From: Xiphophorus maculatus
Taxonomy: Eukaryota > Chordata > Actinopteri > Cyprinodontiformes > Poeciliidae
Assembly: GCF_002775205.1 (NCBI RefSeq)
Contig: NC_036443.1
Span: 10,283,698 to 10,347,697 of the forward strand
DNA: 64,000 bases
Reading direction: 5' to 3'
Of the stretch, positions 1-22,043 are shown in pieces; the stretch's first letter is position 1; every line of letters starts with the position of its first letter. The notes under the pieces are model-generated. The model saw only the letters and a program-made list of their open reading frames with translations. It ran no database searches and was not told where the DNA came from. Made by a program: the position numbers and the translations under genes.

Positions 1-157
1 GCAAACAAAAATTGGATAAATGAACTTAAATGTTAGTGTTAATTTATACAGAATTAAAGTGGCAGATAGAAGCAGTCTGTCTCTTTAGAACAACATAAAC
101 CACTGAATGAAGTCTGAAAATGTACAATTTTCTTCCTGCACTTTTTCAAAATCTGAC

Positions 158-3100
158 CTGTGATACAGCACATGCTTCATCTGGATTCTCCAATCGCAGC
201 AATGAAAATTCAATCAGTACTTTGCACGCTGCAGCCACCGACAACAGCTGGTTTCTTGGTACTAGAAAATAAAAACAATATAATTAGTCAAGACAGCAGA
301 AACGCAGTCAAATTCGTTCAATTTATTTATTTAGAATGACGGTGCCTTATCCCTAACACAAAATAGAACATTACGTATACATACTTTGACCACAAACTGT
401 GGTGATGTAATGTGCAGAAAGAGCCACAAATGAGGAGTAGAAAGGCTCATATTGTTTGTCGTGGTGAAGAATGTCCGATTCACTGCAAATAAAAGGTGGA
501 ACAGCATGTAACAAACCACAAGACGGAAATTTGTTTGGAAATTTACAGCATCTTCCCTAATTTGCAGTCATGAATCTACCTCCCTCAAAAAACTGTAAAA
601 AAAAAAAAAAAATACTGTCTTTGTTTTGATGTTTTCATGAGATGTGATACAGCAAAAAAACAAACAAAACAATATCCATTCCAAACAAAATTCTGAATTA
701 CAAAGTTACACTAAGGATGCAGAAACCTCCTCGATGGTTTCAGCAGCTCAGGTTGAGGAATAATTTTTCACAAACTTTATGGTTTGAAGTTGGTTACTCC
801 ATAAAATGGAGAATATAATGCTACTGCTAGAAAACTGATTATCCACTTCGTCCTTCATATTTGAACAAATATATAAACAGTTAACAAATGATCACGAAGG
901 CCAGGGCTGCACAATGTTAGGAAGACATGCAATAATTTTGATCAATATTGCAATAATTATATAATACAACATTTAATTAAAAAGTGTATTTCTGTTTTGA
1001 GCTCAAGCAGACCCCAGATAATTAGTAGTCTATCCAGCTACTGGAAAAAGAATTAAAGTTAAATATTTTCATCCAATCAAGATTTTACAGGAAAGGTTGC
1101 TTTATTCCGACATTTCCTGTTTTGGCATTGAAGCAACTCAGCTTTAGTTTATTAATGACCTTTTAAAACTAAACTGCTTTAAACAACAAATGTCACAAAA
1201 TGCATAGGTACCATAAATGCTTGTAACTTGATTAACACTTTTACAGTCCATGAAGTTCTTTGCAGTATGTATATTGTGTACAGCAATACTGCAATTACAA
1301 AATATTTCCAATGATTTTGTAGACTGAATGTAGTCCCGTGTTGTCATATTACATATATTACTGAGATGTAAAACTCAGTTCCAAATAATATAGTGTTTGT
1401 AGTTAGGCAGTCCTCTTCAACCCACACAGCCTTTACTAGACAAAATGATTAAACACCTACTTTAACTGTTATGTTGTAGGAAATTGGTTGTTGCTTGTGA
1501 TTCTTTATTGTGTCAAAAAACAATTCTCTGTGCGGAGGATTAGATTTAGCCAAAACCATGTTGCTTGTAGCTCTTTGACCGAGCAACATTAAAGTTTTAT
1601 AAGCTTCTGGGCTACAATTTTTTTATTATTATTTTGATATAACTTTGTGGTAAAATGTAAAAAGTAAAAAAATGTTTAAATCTTTAATTACTTTGACTAT
1701 TAAATAACAGTTAGTCATTAGTGCCACCTCTCTCAATTTCTAAAAAAATAAATTAATTAAAGCCCCTGGAATATTGTTTAAGTACAACATTCCTTTTTAT
1801 GAGCTTGAGGAACTTTAAATTGGTAAACCCTGACTATCTACAAATATGACTGTTCATTTAGGCCTTCTTCGTAATGAGAAAATAATGAGAACGTGCCATT
1901 CAAGTGCAGTGGAAGTGGGTTGATTTTAACTCCGAAAATTGTAACAGTTCAGGTATTTTACACGAGACAACTATGGCTGCAAGAAAATCACGCTTAGACA
2001 AATTACTTAAGTGTCAACGAAATGAAATCACATTTGTATACATAAAAGTGTTTCTGACTGCTGGTCATTTTGTCACTTTGCCATCTTGTTACCGTCACAG
2101 TTTTGGTCAATTCCCATCAAACATAAACAGCCGTCTCCTTCAAACATTAACTTCTGATACAAGAACAGCATCAGCAGCAAAAGTATTCAGTCAAAGAAAT
2201 CTTTACACAAATACTGCAGAAACATAATACAGGAATATTCTTTGAGGATATGTTACATTCAGTCCCAAAAAGCTGTCAAGTGAATCATGAAAGGAGGCAG
2301 CGGATTAAACAACGATTGTTTCCTTTTACATCAATACTCTCATAACTTGAATTTTTAGTACTTTTTTGCCTGCTTGGGGCCTTGAAAAACAAACGGACTC
2401 AAAGAGCAGAATACACCAACTACAGAAAAGTGATAATGAAGAGCTTCGATAAGAAACTTTCAGTCCACGCTGCAGACGTCACGGCACGTATTGACGATTT
2501 GTTTCTGAGGAAAATGAAACTCTTCACTCCAAAGTCCCGGGGTGCATCGCTGCAGGTTAAAACTCTCTCGGGGTTTCAGGTGACAGCCTGGCTACAGCTG
2601 TACTGACTTGACACTCACTCAGCGGTGATCCCGCTGACGTTTAATAGTCAAGCTAATGCTTTCACAAACAATATGCCTAAAGCAAGTCACCTGAAGAAGC
2701 AAAACTAGCCGAGAAAAGCTGTCCCCGCCTACTTTTAGTCAAAACAGAACCACTCAGCAGACCAAATCCTCAACCTTTAACAGTTTAGCTAATAGTTGCC
2801 ATATCTGCGCTTGACCGTACTATACAAGTTCGGCTTCAAACCCCAGTCTGGTTCAACTTGGTTACTTCAGCTGACATGGTCCAATGTTACTCTGACAGCA
2901 GCGTTTCTACGTTACGTTAGAGTGCAGAGTTGAAGGCCCGCGGTTAGCTAGCTAATGATGAAGCATATTTTAAAAACGCTACACTGCGGCACTCTTGAGC
3001 GTTTACTGAGCAGCAGTGGTATATTAAAAAGAACGTATACGCCTTTGAAAGGCAAGCGTCTCAATTTGCCGGCAACGTATCTGTCGGTACAAGCTAAAGC

Positions 3101-3378
3101 CATTTTAAACAAGTTAGAAAACGCTAGCATGTTGGCTTCAGTTGGAGACCAAACTCGATACCAGTGCAAGTTAAGCTGAGGCTACGTCCGGGATGAACAC
3201 GGGCGGTTTGGTGACAACAGAGACAAGTAACACGCTGACATGTAACCGGTTACCTGTTAATTATAGAGCCAATTAGCTGAGGTAGCTCCTTTGTTTCAAA
3301 AGCGGTGTATGAAGCTGATAAAAGCGGTCGCACTGCCGCTGTCCATTCGTGCTCCCCCTCTCCTCCGCTCGACGCCAT
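158..3378 (-). CDS. ubr4: UBR4 N-terminus, exons 1-3 (E3 ubiquitin ligase, partial)
   Basis: UBR4 (p600) is a giant N-recognin ubiquitin ligase of the N-degron pathway. Only about the first 109 residues lie here; the gene continues beyond the left edge. Exons, read on the minus strand: 3378-3254 (start ATG 3378-3376), 482-385 and 261-158. All have GT-AG borders and compatible phases (2, 1, 0). The peptide starts MASSGGEGEHEW, continues with VRPLLSASYTAFETKELPQL and then ILHHDKQYEPFYSSFVALSA, and ends LLRLENPDEACAVSQ. From memory this matches the human UBR4 N-terminus almost residue for residue, apart from a short variable stretch after the start. Intron 1 (483-3253, about 2.8 kb) shows no other gene. 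The start lies in a GC-rich stretch, and emc1 diverges from it about 1.2 kb away. Human UBR4 and EMC1 are also adjacent, which supports the call. Confidence 0.93.
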
Positions 3379-4593
3379 CTTGAAATCCCATAGAAAAAAC
3401 TAACTGCTGAGGAAGAGGCTGTGAAGGTAAATCACAGGGGGCGCTCCGCCGCTCAAAATTACCTCAAATATGCGTTATTTGATGTGTTTATATTATATTT
3501 CCTTTCGGTTCAACTTTGTGTCTTGTACAAAAATGAATGCATATAACTTTTATCTATATAATGATACAGTTATCTTTGCTGGTTTTGTGTTGTAATTTGA
3601 TCTGGCTTGATTTATGTCTTTGTAGTGCCTGTAATCATTTAAAAATGGCACACACTGCATCCATAAGTAGTACATTTGTATGCTTGCGATCATATAAATA
3701 AGATTTGAAGTTCCTTTATAAAATGAAAAATAAAATAAACAATTTATCCAATTGTTCTAGGAATGATTCAATAATTTATTATATGAAAAAGATGAAAAAG
3801 TTTATAAATTGTTTGAGCATTTATTGTATTTAATTATCTCATAGTTCTGACGTTCATAGTTCATAGTTTTTTTCTGTAGCAAATTATTTATTTATTGTAC
3901 TAGTGGCACACATTGCATATTTTTTGTCCTTATTGCAAAAACACATTTTTCAGCTGTAAGAATACACTCATCTGTTTGCAAACCTTAAGACCAGTTTTTG
4001 TTTGGATTGTTGTATACTTTCTGAAATGCTTTCTCATTTTTGTTTCCATCAAATCAACAATGCATGTTTTGCTTATGTTTCCAAATAATACTAAATGTAC
4101 TTATTGTATGAAAGAATGTGACTTTTCCCCTTTTTGATTATTGGAAAGAAATATCACATACAATGCAGAATGATAAATATTTGTTTGCTTAACTAAATAT
4201 TCTTAGGGTACAAAATTCAGATTATTCTTATATTAAGTTTTCTTTGTTCAGTAATGTTTGCCACTTCATATTTTGATTTGCTGGTTGTCATTGGTTGTTA
4301 TTTATCCAAATGCATGTGGTATTTGCAAGGACCCGTCTGTGATTGACTGGTGATGTGGCCAGCCATGCTTATTTATTTATTTTACAATTTCTTTATTTAT
4401 TTCAGTGTTGGACTTTTGGCTTTCAATACAGTTTAAGTTTGAACCTCAAGTTGTCATGTCCATGAATCAAGCAAAGCGGTTATGCTTTGTACTTTTTGAC
4501 CTGTTGGTGGCAGCACTTCCGTTTTAGCAGGCAAATAGTGAGTCTGACCACTTCCGACTTCCTCCTTCCGTTGAGCTGGTCAAAGCTGCTGCA
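3379..4593. promoter_or_regulatory. Divergent intergenic region between ubr4 and emc1
   Basis: About 1.2 kb separates the two start codons. The ubr4 side (about 3290-3460) is relatively GC-rich, as expected of a housekeeping promoter. The emc1 side has clustered ETS-type motifs just upstream of the start: CACTTCCG near 4515 and again near 4550, then CTTCCTCCTTCCG at about 4559-4570. The middle (about 3470-4480) is very AT-rich, and I see no gene in it. Neither start region shows a convincing TATA box. Transcription start sites are not determined. Confidence 0.6.
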
Positions 4594-14643
<10,050 letters not shown>

Positions 14644-17512
14644 AGCCATCTCATCGAGTCCTGCATCAGAGAGCCCTGCGGCTGCACGAAGGACCTCGCT
14701 CCGATGAGACGAGACTGCTGAGGCCGTGCCTGTAAGGGAAACACAAAGGCCAAAGTTCAATAAGGCCCTTAAGGAACTGCAGGGGACGGTGGGGAGGGGG
14801 GTGAAACAAAGGGGTAGAATAAGGTTTTATGTGTTTTATGTTTTTTTTTGTGTGTTTTCTAACTTATTTTGCAAAAAGAAGAAATGACTCCATAATAGAA
14901 CCATTTTGTTCCTCCCCAAATCACTTTAATTAAATGTTGATCACATAACTAATTACAAATGAATTTAACAGAGTTGGGTTTATTAAATTATGTTTGTCAA
15001 AGTTAGGTGCTTATATTCTAAAAAAAAAAAAAAAAAACTTTGCATATGGTGTATACTTCAGCAGTCCTAATGGAAAGTTACAGTAAATTTGGAAGTCAGA
15101 GCAGAAATGCAAGAAAACTGTTTGTGAGCCCAAGTGGTTACTTTAATATTTGTTTTTTTTAATCTGCAAAATTGCCATAATATCCTGTAGTTTTGGTTTG
15201 ATAGGAAAGCAGCTGAACTCTGAGGCAAGACCAAGCAAGGACAAGATGATCTGTGGTCAGTCATTAAGATTTCTAACAGAAGGCGCTGTTATAAAATTAG
15301 AGGAAAATGTAGACTTCATTTTTCCCTGTTTTGATCCATTAAAATCTTTCTGAGAACTCCCGTCTGAATATTTTCCTTTCTTTCCAAAGCCTTCCAAGCT
15401 GCTGCCCAAAAGATTGTTGAAGCGTTAAACTTAAGACACTTTCCAAGTGGAAATTATGCAGATCAGTCTGTAGGCAGGACTTCATGTTTTTGCTCACACT
15501 TACCCACCCCAACAAAACATTCAGAGCCCCTATTTTATTGGCATCTGGTAGAAAAAAAAATCAAGAAATAAGTTACACAATGAATAAGTTATTTATTTCA
15601 TTAAATAAACCATAAAACAATATTACAATCTGCAGCCTTTCAAGGGCCTGAATCCATGTTGAACCTTTATAAGAACTTCATAAAGTCGGTGTAACAAAGG
15701 TTGTAAACATGAGTCTGAACTTCAGCAGTGTAAACGTAACTGGATTTCATCCACAAATCTCTGTAAAAAATAAATCCAACGCGGGTAGTTACCATGTCAA
15801 CTAAACCAATGCTGGCAAAAAATTTACATATGGGAATAAATTATCATAAAGGTGAAATTTGATTTGAACTAAGTAGGCCTCCTTTGTCTGGAAAAATTAA
15901 ATAATAGGCAGAAGACCTAAAGGGGATTAGGATAGTATGTAGAAAGAAGCAACTCTTAAAAAACCCAAAAAACTAAGTGAAGTGATTCCTTGATCACATT
16001 TCATTTGAACTTTAGGTGTGAGTTTTTGTATTCAGATGTCTAATTACATCTTTTAATGTAATACGTTCTAGTTGGAATGTGTGCAACAAAAATTCAAAAA
16101 GTTAGGTTGTTGGATGTTAAGATCTGTTTGCCTATTTTATCAAATAGGCAAAATGATCAAATCAGAACCTGAAAATTATGACAGAAAACACTTCAAGGTC
16201 TCTTCTGATAATAGGCTGTGTTCTTCACTGTCAGATTTAGCATCAGTCCGAATGTTTAAAATGATCTGAAAATATTACATCTGTGAATATGTTAGACGCC
16301 TTAAGTAGAATTATCAGGAAAAAAAACAACAACTTGTGCGAACAGAACATAGGCACAAGCCCAGCTTGTACCTTTAATTATGTGCTCTCTTAAGGAAAAC
16401 AGTATTGGTTGAGGCTGGTTTTAGTGACATTAGCACAACTTTGCAATAAGCACTACTCAGTAATTACACATTAAAAAAACTGCAGGACAAATATATCTCA
16501 ATAAAATAGAATATCAGGTCATGAAAAGTAATCTAACTGTCATTACACATAGTGATATATTTGAAATGTTTTTGTTTTTATTTCGATCATTCTAGCTTAG
16601 TTAATGAAAACCTCTAATCACAAACAGAAACAAACACATGAAAAATATATCAATCTGTGGGTAATAACTACAAGTTTTGTTTATTTAAACTAAAAAAAAA
16701 AAACAACTGATGACTTTGTAATTAATTGAGAAATACTTCTCAGTGAAAAATGTTAAATGAGGTAAGTGTGTTTCCTCCACTACTAGAGAAATACTGAGTG
16801 CCGTACTTTATTGTTGTAGGGTTGAACAGTAAAAATGTCTCTTAAAAATACTGACCGGTAGGATATTCAGTCAAAAACAAATCACAGTGAAACCAAAATA
16901 AAATAAATGAGTGACAGATGATAACATAAGTACAGCAGTGTATCATGTACACAATAACAATGTCAGTTAGGCATGGGTCAGTGATGGTATCAAGGTATAG
17001 CTTGGTTTAAAACCGTTAATGCTAGAAGTTTCTGTCTCATCGTTCCTGTGGCTTAAAGTCATTTTAATGAGAATGAAGAGGAATACTGGACGGGTCGTGT
17101 TCTCCTACTTGTTGATATCGGCTGACTGGACAAAGGCTACTTTTTTTTCTTCTCATCTTCAATTCTAAAGCTGCTTTTTAAATTAGGTGGTTTTACATTG
17201 AATTACACCTAACAGGTATTCTTTGCTGTTATTTTCCACATCACACCTTGATATGATGTGGAAGCATTTTGCAAATCAGCATTTTTTACATTTATTCACA
17301 GTTTAACAGACTCCAAGTGTTACTCTATAAAGAATGGCAAAAACATATAATGCTCTCCATAAGAAGCTCTTAAAAGCAACCAAATGCATACCTTTTTTCA
17401 TATTAATACCATGATACAGTTTTTCTTTTTACTAAAAGTTATGCCATAAGACAGTTTTACTGGCCCATGCCTAATGTAAGTCACTTGCTTTGCATTACTC
17501 ATTGGAAGGTGT
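14644..17512. other. Convergent intergenic region: 3' UTRs of emc1 (+) and errfi1 (-)
   Basis: No coding gene is supported here. emc1 has only weak polyadenylation candidates, such as AATAAG near 14818. On the minus strand several AATAAA signals (TTTATT on the plus strand) occur. One at 15592-15597 would give errfi1 a 3' UTR of about 1.9 kb, which would fit the long, AU-rich 3' UTRs typical of immediate-early genes. The two 3' UTRs may therefore meet or overlap. The transcript ends are inferred, not proven. Confidence 0.45.
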
Positions 17513-19393
17513 CTATCTTTTCTGCCACACACATCCCGTCCTGTTGGGCTCGCTCAGGAGCCTTCCCCGTCTCTCGGCGTGAGTGTGCTGCCCCGGCGGC
17601 AGCAGGATGTAGTGTGTGGTGCTGGCCTGTTTGCCGTCCTTCAAAATGGGAACGATGCAGGGAGAAAACTGTGCCACCGGCAGGGCCCTTTCACTCTGCT
17701 GCCTCTGTACGGTCTTGCTCACATAATTTGGATTAGCAGCGAAACTCTTCGTGATGGGCATCATGCCGTTGATGTATATCCGGAGACTTTTGGGGCTCGG
17801 GGTGCGCGGCGGGCAGGGCGGGACCAAGGGGACGCGTGGGGGGACCTTGGGAGGCTTTTCGTCGTCGTTGGCGCTCGCTGGCTTTGAGGAAGCTGAGGGT
17901 TTAGGCGGGATGGGGATGCGAGGAGGGATTCGAGGTTTTTCAAGGAGGACGGGCGGATAACTCATATGCAGGTCAGAAGGAAGACCCGAGCAGGAAAATC
18001 GGTTTCTGGAGGATGGCTGGGCTTGGTCTGACAGTTTGCCTCCAATAGAAGACACCTCGTGCTGGTTGTCTCTTTTCTCTTGAGCAAATTGATCAAAGTT
18101 TGCTGCAATTCTGCTTCCTCTGCCCAGTGGTCTGTCCTCTCTGCTTGGCCAGGAGAAAGCGATGGAGTCGGATCCAGCAGACCTCATCCCCAGTGAGCCC
18201 ACCTGGTAGGCAAAATTTACCTGACCACAGTTTTTGTTGCTGCTTCTGGTCATCGCCTTTGGGCAGCTTTTGGGCAGGAGGCGCTGGCGGTCGCTGGCAA
18301 AGAATTCGACCTCACTGTCTGCAGCTTCATCTGACATAAAGTCCTCAGGGTCAGGCAAAGGAGGGAGGGGTTTGGCCTCTTTCTGGCGGCCTCTTCTCTG
18401 GGACGAAGGGACCACCTGGTCTCCTTCGCAGGGATGCGGAACATTAGCCGACGTTAACCGGTAAGCATCGGAGTAGAAAGCAGGAAACCGGGTGGCTGTG
18501 GAAGGAAAGAGACACAAAGCATTAAACCAAATTAAACCCCCAAACTGCCCTTTAACTAAGAACTTGTCAAGTTGATAGGAAGTGTCTGTTATCACTGTTT
18601 CTTCCTGCAGAGGAGAAAGAAAAAACACCTGAGAGGAAGAAACATGGAAAAACAACCCACGGTGAAAACAGATAGTGGACAGGAAGCAATTGTGAAAACA
18701 CCCGCCTAACCTATCGCCTTCTTCGTCAAACATCAGCCACAACACCCTGATTAACACAGGAACTGTCATTATCTGCAAAACGGGCCATAATCTTAACTAA
18801 GCTTCCCATAACCTTCTTTTTGGAAACATCCAACGTGTCCCAGACTGCGGGAACAGCTGGTGACCCAGGAGCGATATCGTCCCTACTCTGACATGAAACT
18901 CAGCTCCGTGATGCCCGACTCATTCTCCTTCTGAGACGTTTTTTTGGGCCAAGTACGATTTAACTAAGGAATATAATCTCTGATGCTAATAAATGAAAAT
19001 AATACATGTATTTAACATTAAACTGTTATATTTCAACTACGCATATTTATTGTGAAGTAACAATTGCAAAGTATCTAATGTTAAGTTACAATAATCTATG
19101 CAAAAAAAATAATATACACTTGTTGACTCATGTGGTTGAGAGTGTATAAAAGACTCACACTGAATATAACACAATAATGTAAAAATTTAGAGAAATTAAA
19201 CTTTTAATTTGATTGTGTTTAATGAGTATGAAAAAATAAATCCCACATAAAGAAATAATTGCTTTCAACAAATATCACCTTTGTTATATTTGAAAAGTTT
19301 AATGTAAGGGGCAAATCAAATTTTTATCCATAAAAATAAAGTAAAATAATTTTTAACATGAAATACTTTAATAAAACAAAGCAGGGAAAATCT

Positions 19394-19477
<84 letters not shown>

Positions 19478-20682
19478 GGTATACCATTTCTTGACTTTTT
19501 TGGGCTGAAGGTTTTCTATTTTGTGGGCCCACAAAATGTATTTAATTTATTACCAGCAACAAAAATGTGAACTTTCTTCAAAGAGCTTTGCTGCATTCAG
19601 TTTAACTTAATGATCAGGTGTGCCCAACTCTGTTTTTGAGTAAAAAAAAAAAAAGGTCAGAATCTCTACATGTTTGAATCTGGATGTTTGCAGCTCTACC
19701 TAAGAACATGGCAAATAAACTAAAAATACTTTGTTACAAATTACAAAATGTTTCGATTTGCGTTAACCTCGCCTCCTGGAGGGCCCAAGCTAAATTATTC
19801 CAAGGGCCACAAAAAGCCCCCAAGCCACACTTTGTACACCCCTTTGGGAATTATGGATTAATAATTACATATTCCTAGAGTCTAGGATTTTTCAGCTACA
19901 GCGGTATAAATATAATGCTAAACAGAAGTCCTTCCCTAAATCCCACTTAGAAAAATAGGATAGTAGAGACCTTATGTGGGATTTCACTCTCTTCTCTTGC
20001 GACAAAAATCACTCAAATCGAAGGTTGTATTTTTATTCAGGTTTTCAGTGTGAGGTGATGCTACTGCAAGGAAAGATTAGCTCTTGTTGAGGCTTTTCAC
20101 ACCGGGTGTTCCAATAAAAGTGGAGGGCGCAGCAACCCGTTGTATCTTCCTCAGATACGGTTCAGCAAGTTAAAAATAACAGTAATATCTGACTCACGGT
20201 TAAACTCCCTGGCCGTTTGTTGCTGCTGAAGCTCCGTCAGGTTGTGGTCCATGTCAGCGCTCAGGCCGAAGCACACTCTGCAAAGCAAAGCAGCCTGAGC
20301 AACCCGTACAGATTCATGTGTGAGTGTGTGAAAGATTCCTGCATGTAACCCGCTGTCAATCAGTTATTTCATGCTGAATGACAACAAATATGCATGCAAC
20401 AGAAAATATGTTCCAAATAATTGTTACACTCAACATTACAGGTTAAGTGAACCCTTTAAACATGTTTTATGTTACTGTGTTACTTTGCTTTCAGCCATGT
20501 TGTTTATTTTCTCTGTGCAGCACTTACAGAGGAACTTGCTTTAGGGTTTGGGTTTTTGGGGTATCTTTCCAAACAAAGCACATAAATATACTTTTTTTTT
20601 CATTTTTCTGTAATATTTAATCAACATTTGTTTACCCGTGCAGTTCTTGGCGGCCCCAGTAGTTACTTTGATTTCCTTCCAT
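17513..20682 (-). CDS. errfi1: ERRFI1 (MIG6), ERBB receptor feedback inhibitor
   Basis: Cytoplasmic inhibitor that binds the EGFR-family kinase domain and blocks its activation. Coding exons on the minus strand: 20682-20636 (start MEGNQSNYWGRQELHG), 20277-20198 and 18495-17513. Phases 2 and 1 join cleanly to give about 369 aa. The hallmarks are in order: YW motif near residue 8; PLPPLP with the acidic block EVEFF; CGQVNFAY; PPKVPPRVPLVPP; and the EGFR-binding segment RTPSPKSLRIYINGMMP followed by SFAANPNYVSK. THYILLPPG follows; the first Tyr of the human THYYLL phosphosite is kept and the second is Ile. The C-terminus stops about 25 residues after this, so it is shorter than human (462 aa). 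Which teleost paralogue (a or b) is not resolved. An in-frame TAG 24 nt upstream supports the chosen start. Confidence 0.9.
19396..19472. repeat. (AAT)n trinucleotide microsatellite
   Basis: About 25 tandem AAT units, essentially uninterrupted, in the last intron of errfi1. The poly-Ile reading frame across it is not a gene. Confidence 0.97.
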
Positions 20683-20797
20683 GATGCGGCAGAAAGGGTG
20701 TCCCTAATATTCAAAGGCATTGATGCGAAGCTCCGACGCCAGTTAGCTCCATCAAACCCATCGCAGGTTCATTTTAGGCAGCAGCCGCAGCAACAAG
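20683..20797 (-). other. errfi1: Probable errfi1 5' UTR part of first coding exon
   Basis: A good acceptor (TCTGTGTGTGTTCCCACCAG on the minus strand) ends at 20798, just upstream of the errfi1 start at 20682. It would begin this exon at 20797. The leader has three ATGs in other frames, each opening a short upstream frame, so translation control is possible. A weaker alternative acceptor (GAATATTAG) lies about 21 nt upstream of the start codon. Confidence 0.45.
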
Positions 20798-21504
20798 CTG
20801 GTGGGAACACACACAGACACACTTGTTAGAGAAGATCTGGTAAAAAAAAAATAGAACAAAATAAAAAAATCAGAAATAAATAAACACTCTTTCATGTTTA
20901 GCTTGTGGGCATTATCTTTGCTTTGGTTTAAACAGGATTTACTGGTGTAAAAAGGCTCATAACAAAGCTACATGAACTGGGTGTACCGTTCAGTCTTCCA
21001 CCCTGAGCAACACGCCCGGCAATTAAAAGTGTCATCATCTTATCTGATTAAATACTTTAAGAGTAGTGGGAACATGAGATTAGAATAATAAAAATCTTTA
21101 GTAGTAATTAAGTAATGATTTGACTCGATGGCAGCTGTGCAGGAAGCTGAGTGTTTTAAACGAGGTAGCGCACAGCGCTGCGAAAGAGTTTTAAACCACA
21201 GGTTTTCTTTGAAATTTACTTGTAGTATTTTAACGGTTTTCATCAATGTGCTATATTTTTTGCTGCCATTTTGTTTATTTTCTAAGTTTCTGTTGAGTCC
21301 TAATTATAACAGTACGTATTTGTAAAAAAAATATTACACAGGTTCAACCGAAAAATGGTACATGTTAACAACTTTAATAGTTTGTTTTAGTTGTTTCAAC
21401 ACAACAACAATTATATTCAAATCTTAATCCAGTCAGTTTAAGTAACGGCAACACAGTTAAGCGTAATGTAAAAAAAATAAAATAAAAAGCTTAATTGCGT
21501 TTTA

Positions 21505-21890
21505 CCAGGAGTTCTATTTAATTTTCATCACATTACAGCCAGAAACATGAAATTATTGGTGTTGATTGATTGATTTTATGTGATCAACACACCAGATAGG
21601 TCGAAGATGAAGAGTTTGAAGCAGTGCTTTGTCATAAAACAATCTCCTAAGCTTTAGACATTTCACAGCTAACTGTTCAATCCATCATTTGAGAATAGAA
21701 CAAATACGGCACGACTGCAACATGGCCAGCTGGGCTGGAAGTCAAGAAACATATGATAAATCTCTGGAGGAGCTGCAGAGATACGCCGCTCAGCTGGTAG
21801 AATCTGTTGACAGGACAAATATTCATTCTGTTTGCCACAAATCTGGAATTGTGGCAAGGAGAGCGTCATTAGTGAATGAAAGCTAAAAAA
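21505..21890 (+). mobile_element. Tc1/mariner-derived repeat, degenerate copy
   Basis: A start block near 21530 (TTTTCATCACATTACAGCCA) and TTTTATGTGATCAACACACC match the shared family start. Further in, CTCTGGAGGAGCTGCAGAGA, then AGAATCTGTTGACAGGACAA and CCACAAATCTGGAATTGTGG, match the family body. No intact transposase frame remains. Confidence 0.6.
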
Positions 21891-22006
21891 AAACAATTGT
21901 TGAATTTGTAGGTTGCCAGAGTTTATGTTTATTTTTAGTTCGTAGATGTGCAAAGCTGGCTTTTATTTGTAAAGAAAAAAAAAAGGGTGACAGCCTTTTC
22001 CATCCG

Positions 22007-22043
22007 CTTCCCATGTACTTTCCCATAAAAAGTACATGGGAAG
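22007..22043. repeat. Perfect 15-bp hairpin
   Basis: The left arm CTTCCCATGTACTTT (22007-22021) and the right arm AAAGTACATGGGAAG (22029-22043) are exact reverse complements separated by 7 nt. It is too short for a microRNA precursor as it stands. The function is unknown. Confidence 0.9.

Noticed and set aside
2948-3179. Overlapping frames of about 74 codons on both strands
   Set aside because: They lie inside ubr4 intron 1, lack splice partners and show no recognisable domain.
18496-18778. Upstream extension of the 421-codon errfi1 frame
   Set aside because: A clear acceptor lies at 18496-18497 and the upstream sequence has no similarity to ERRFI1. The true upstream exon is 20277-20198.
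19358-19570. Open frame with a poly-isoleucine run
   Set aside because: It is produced by the AAT microsatellite within an errfi1 intron.
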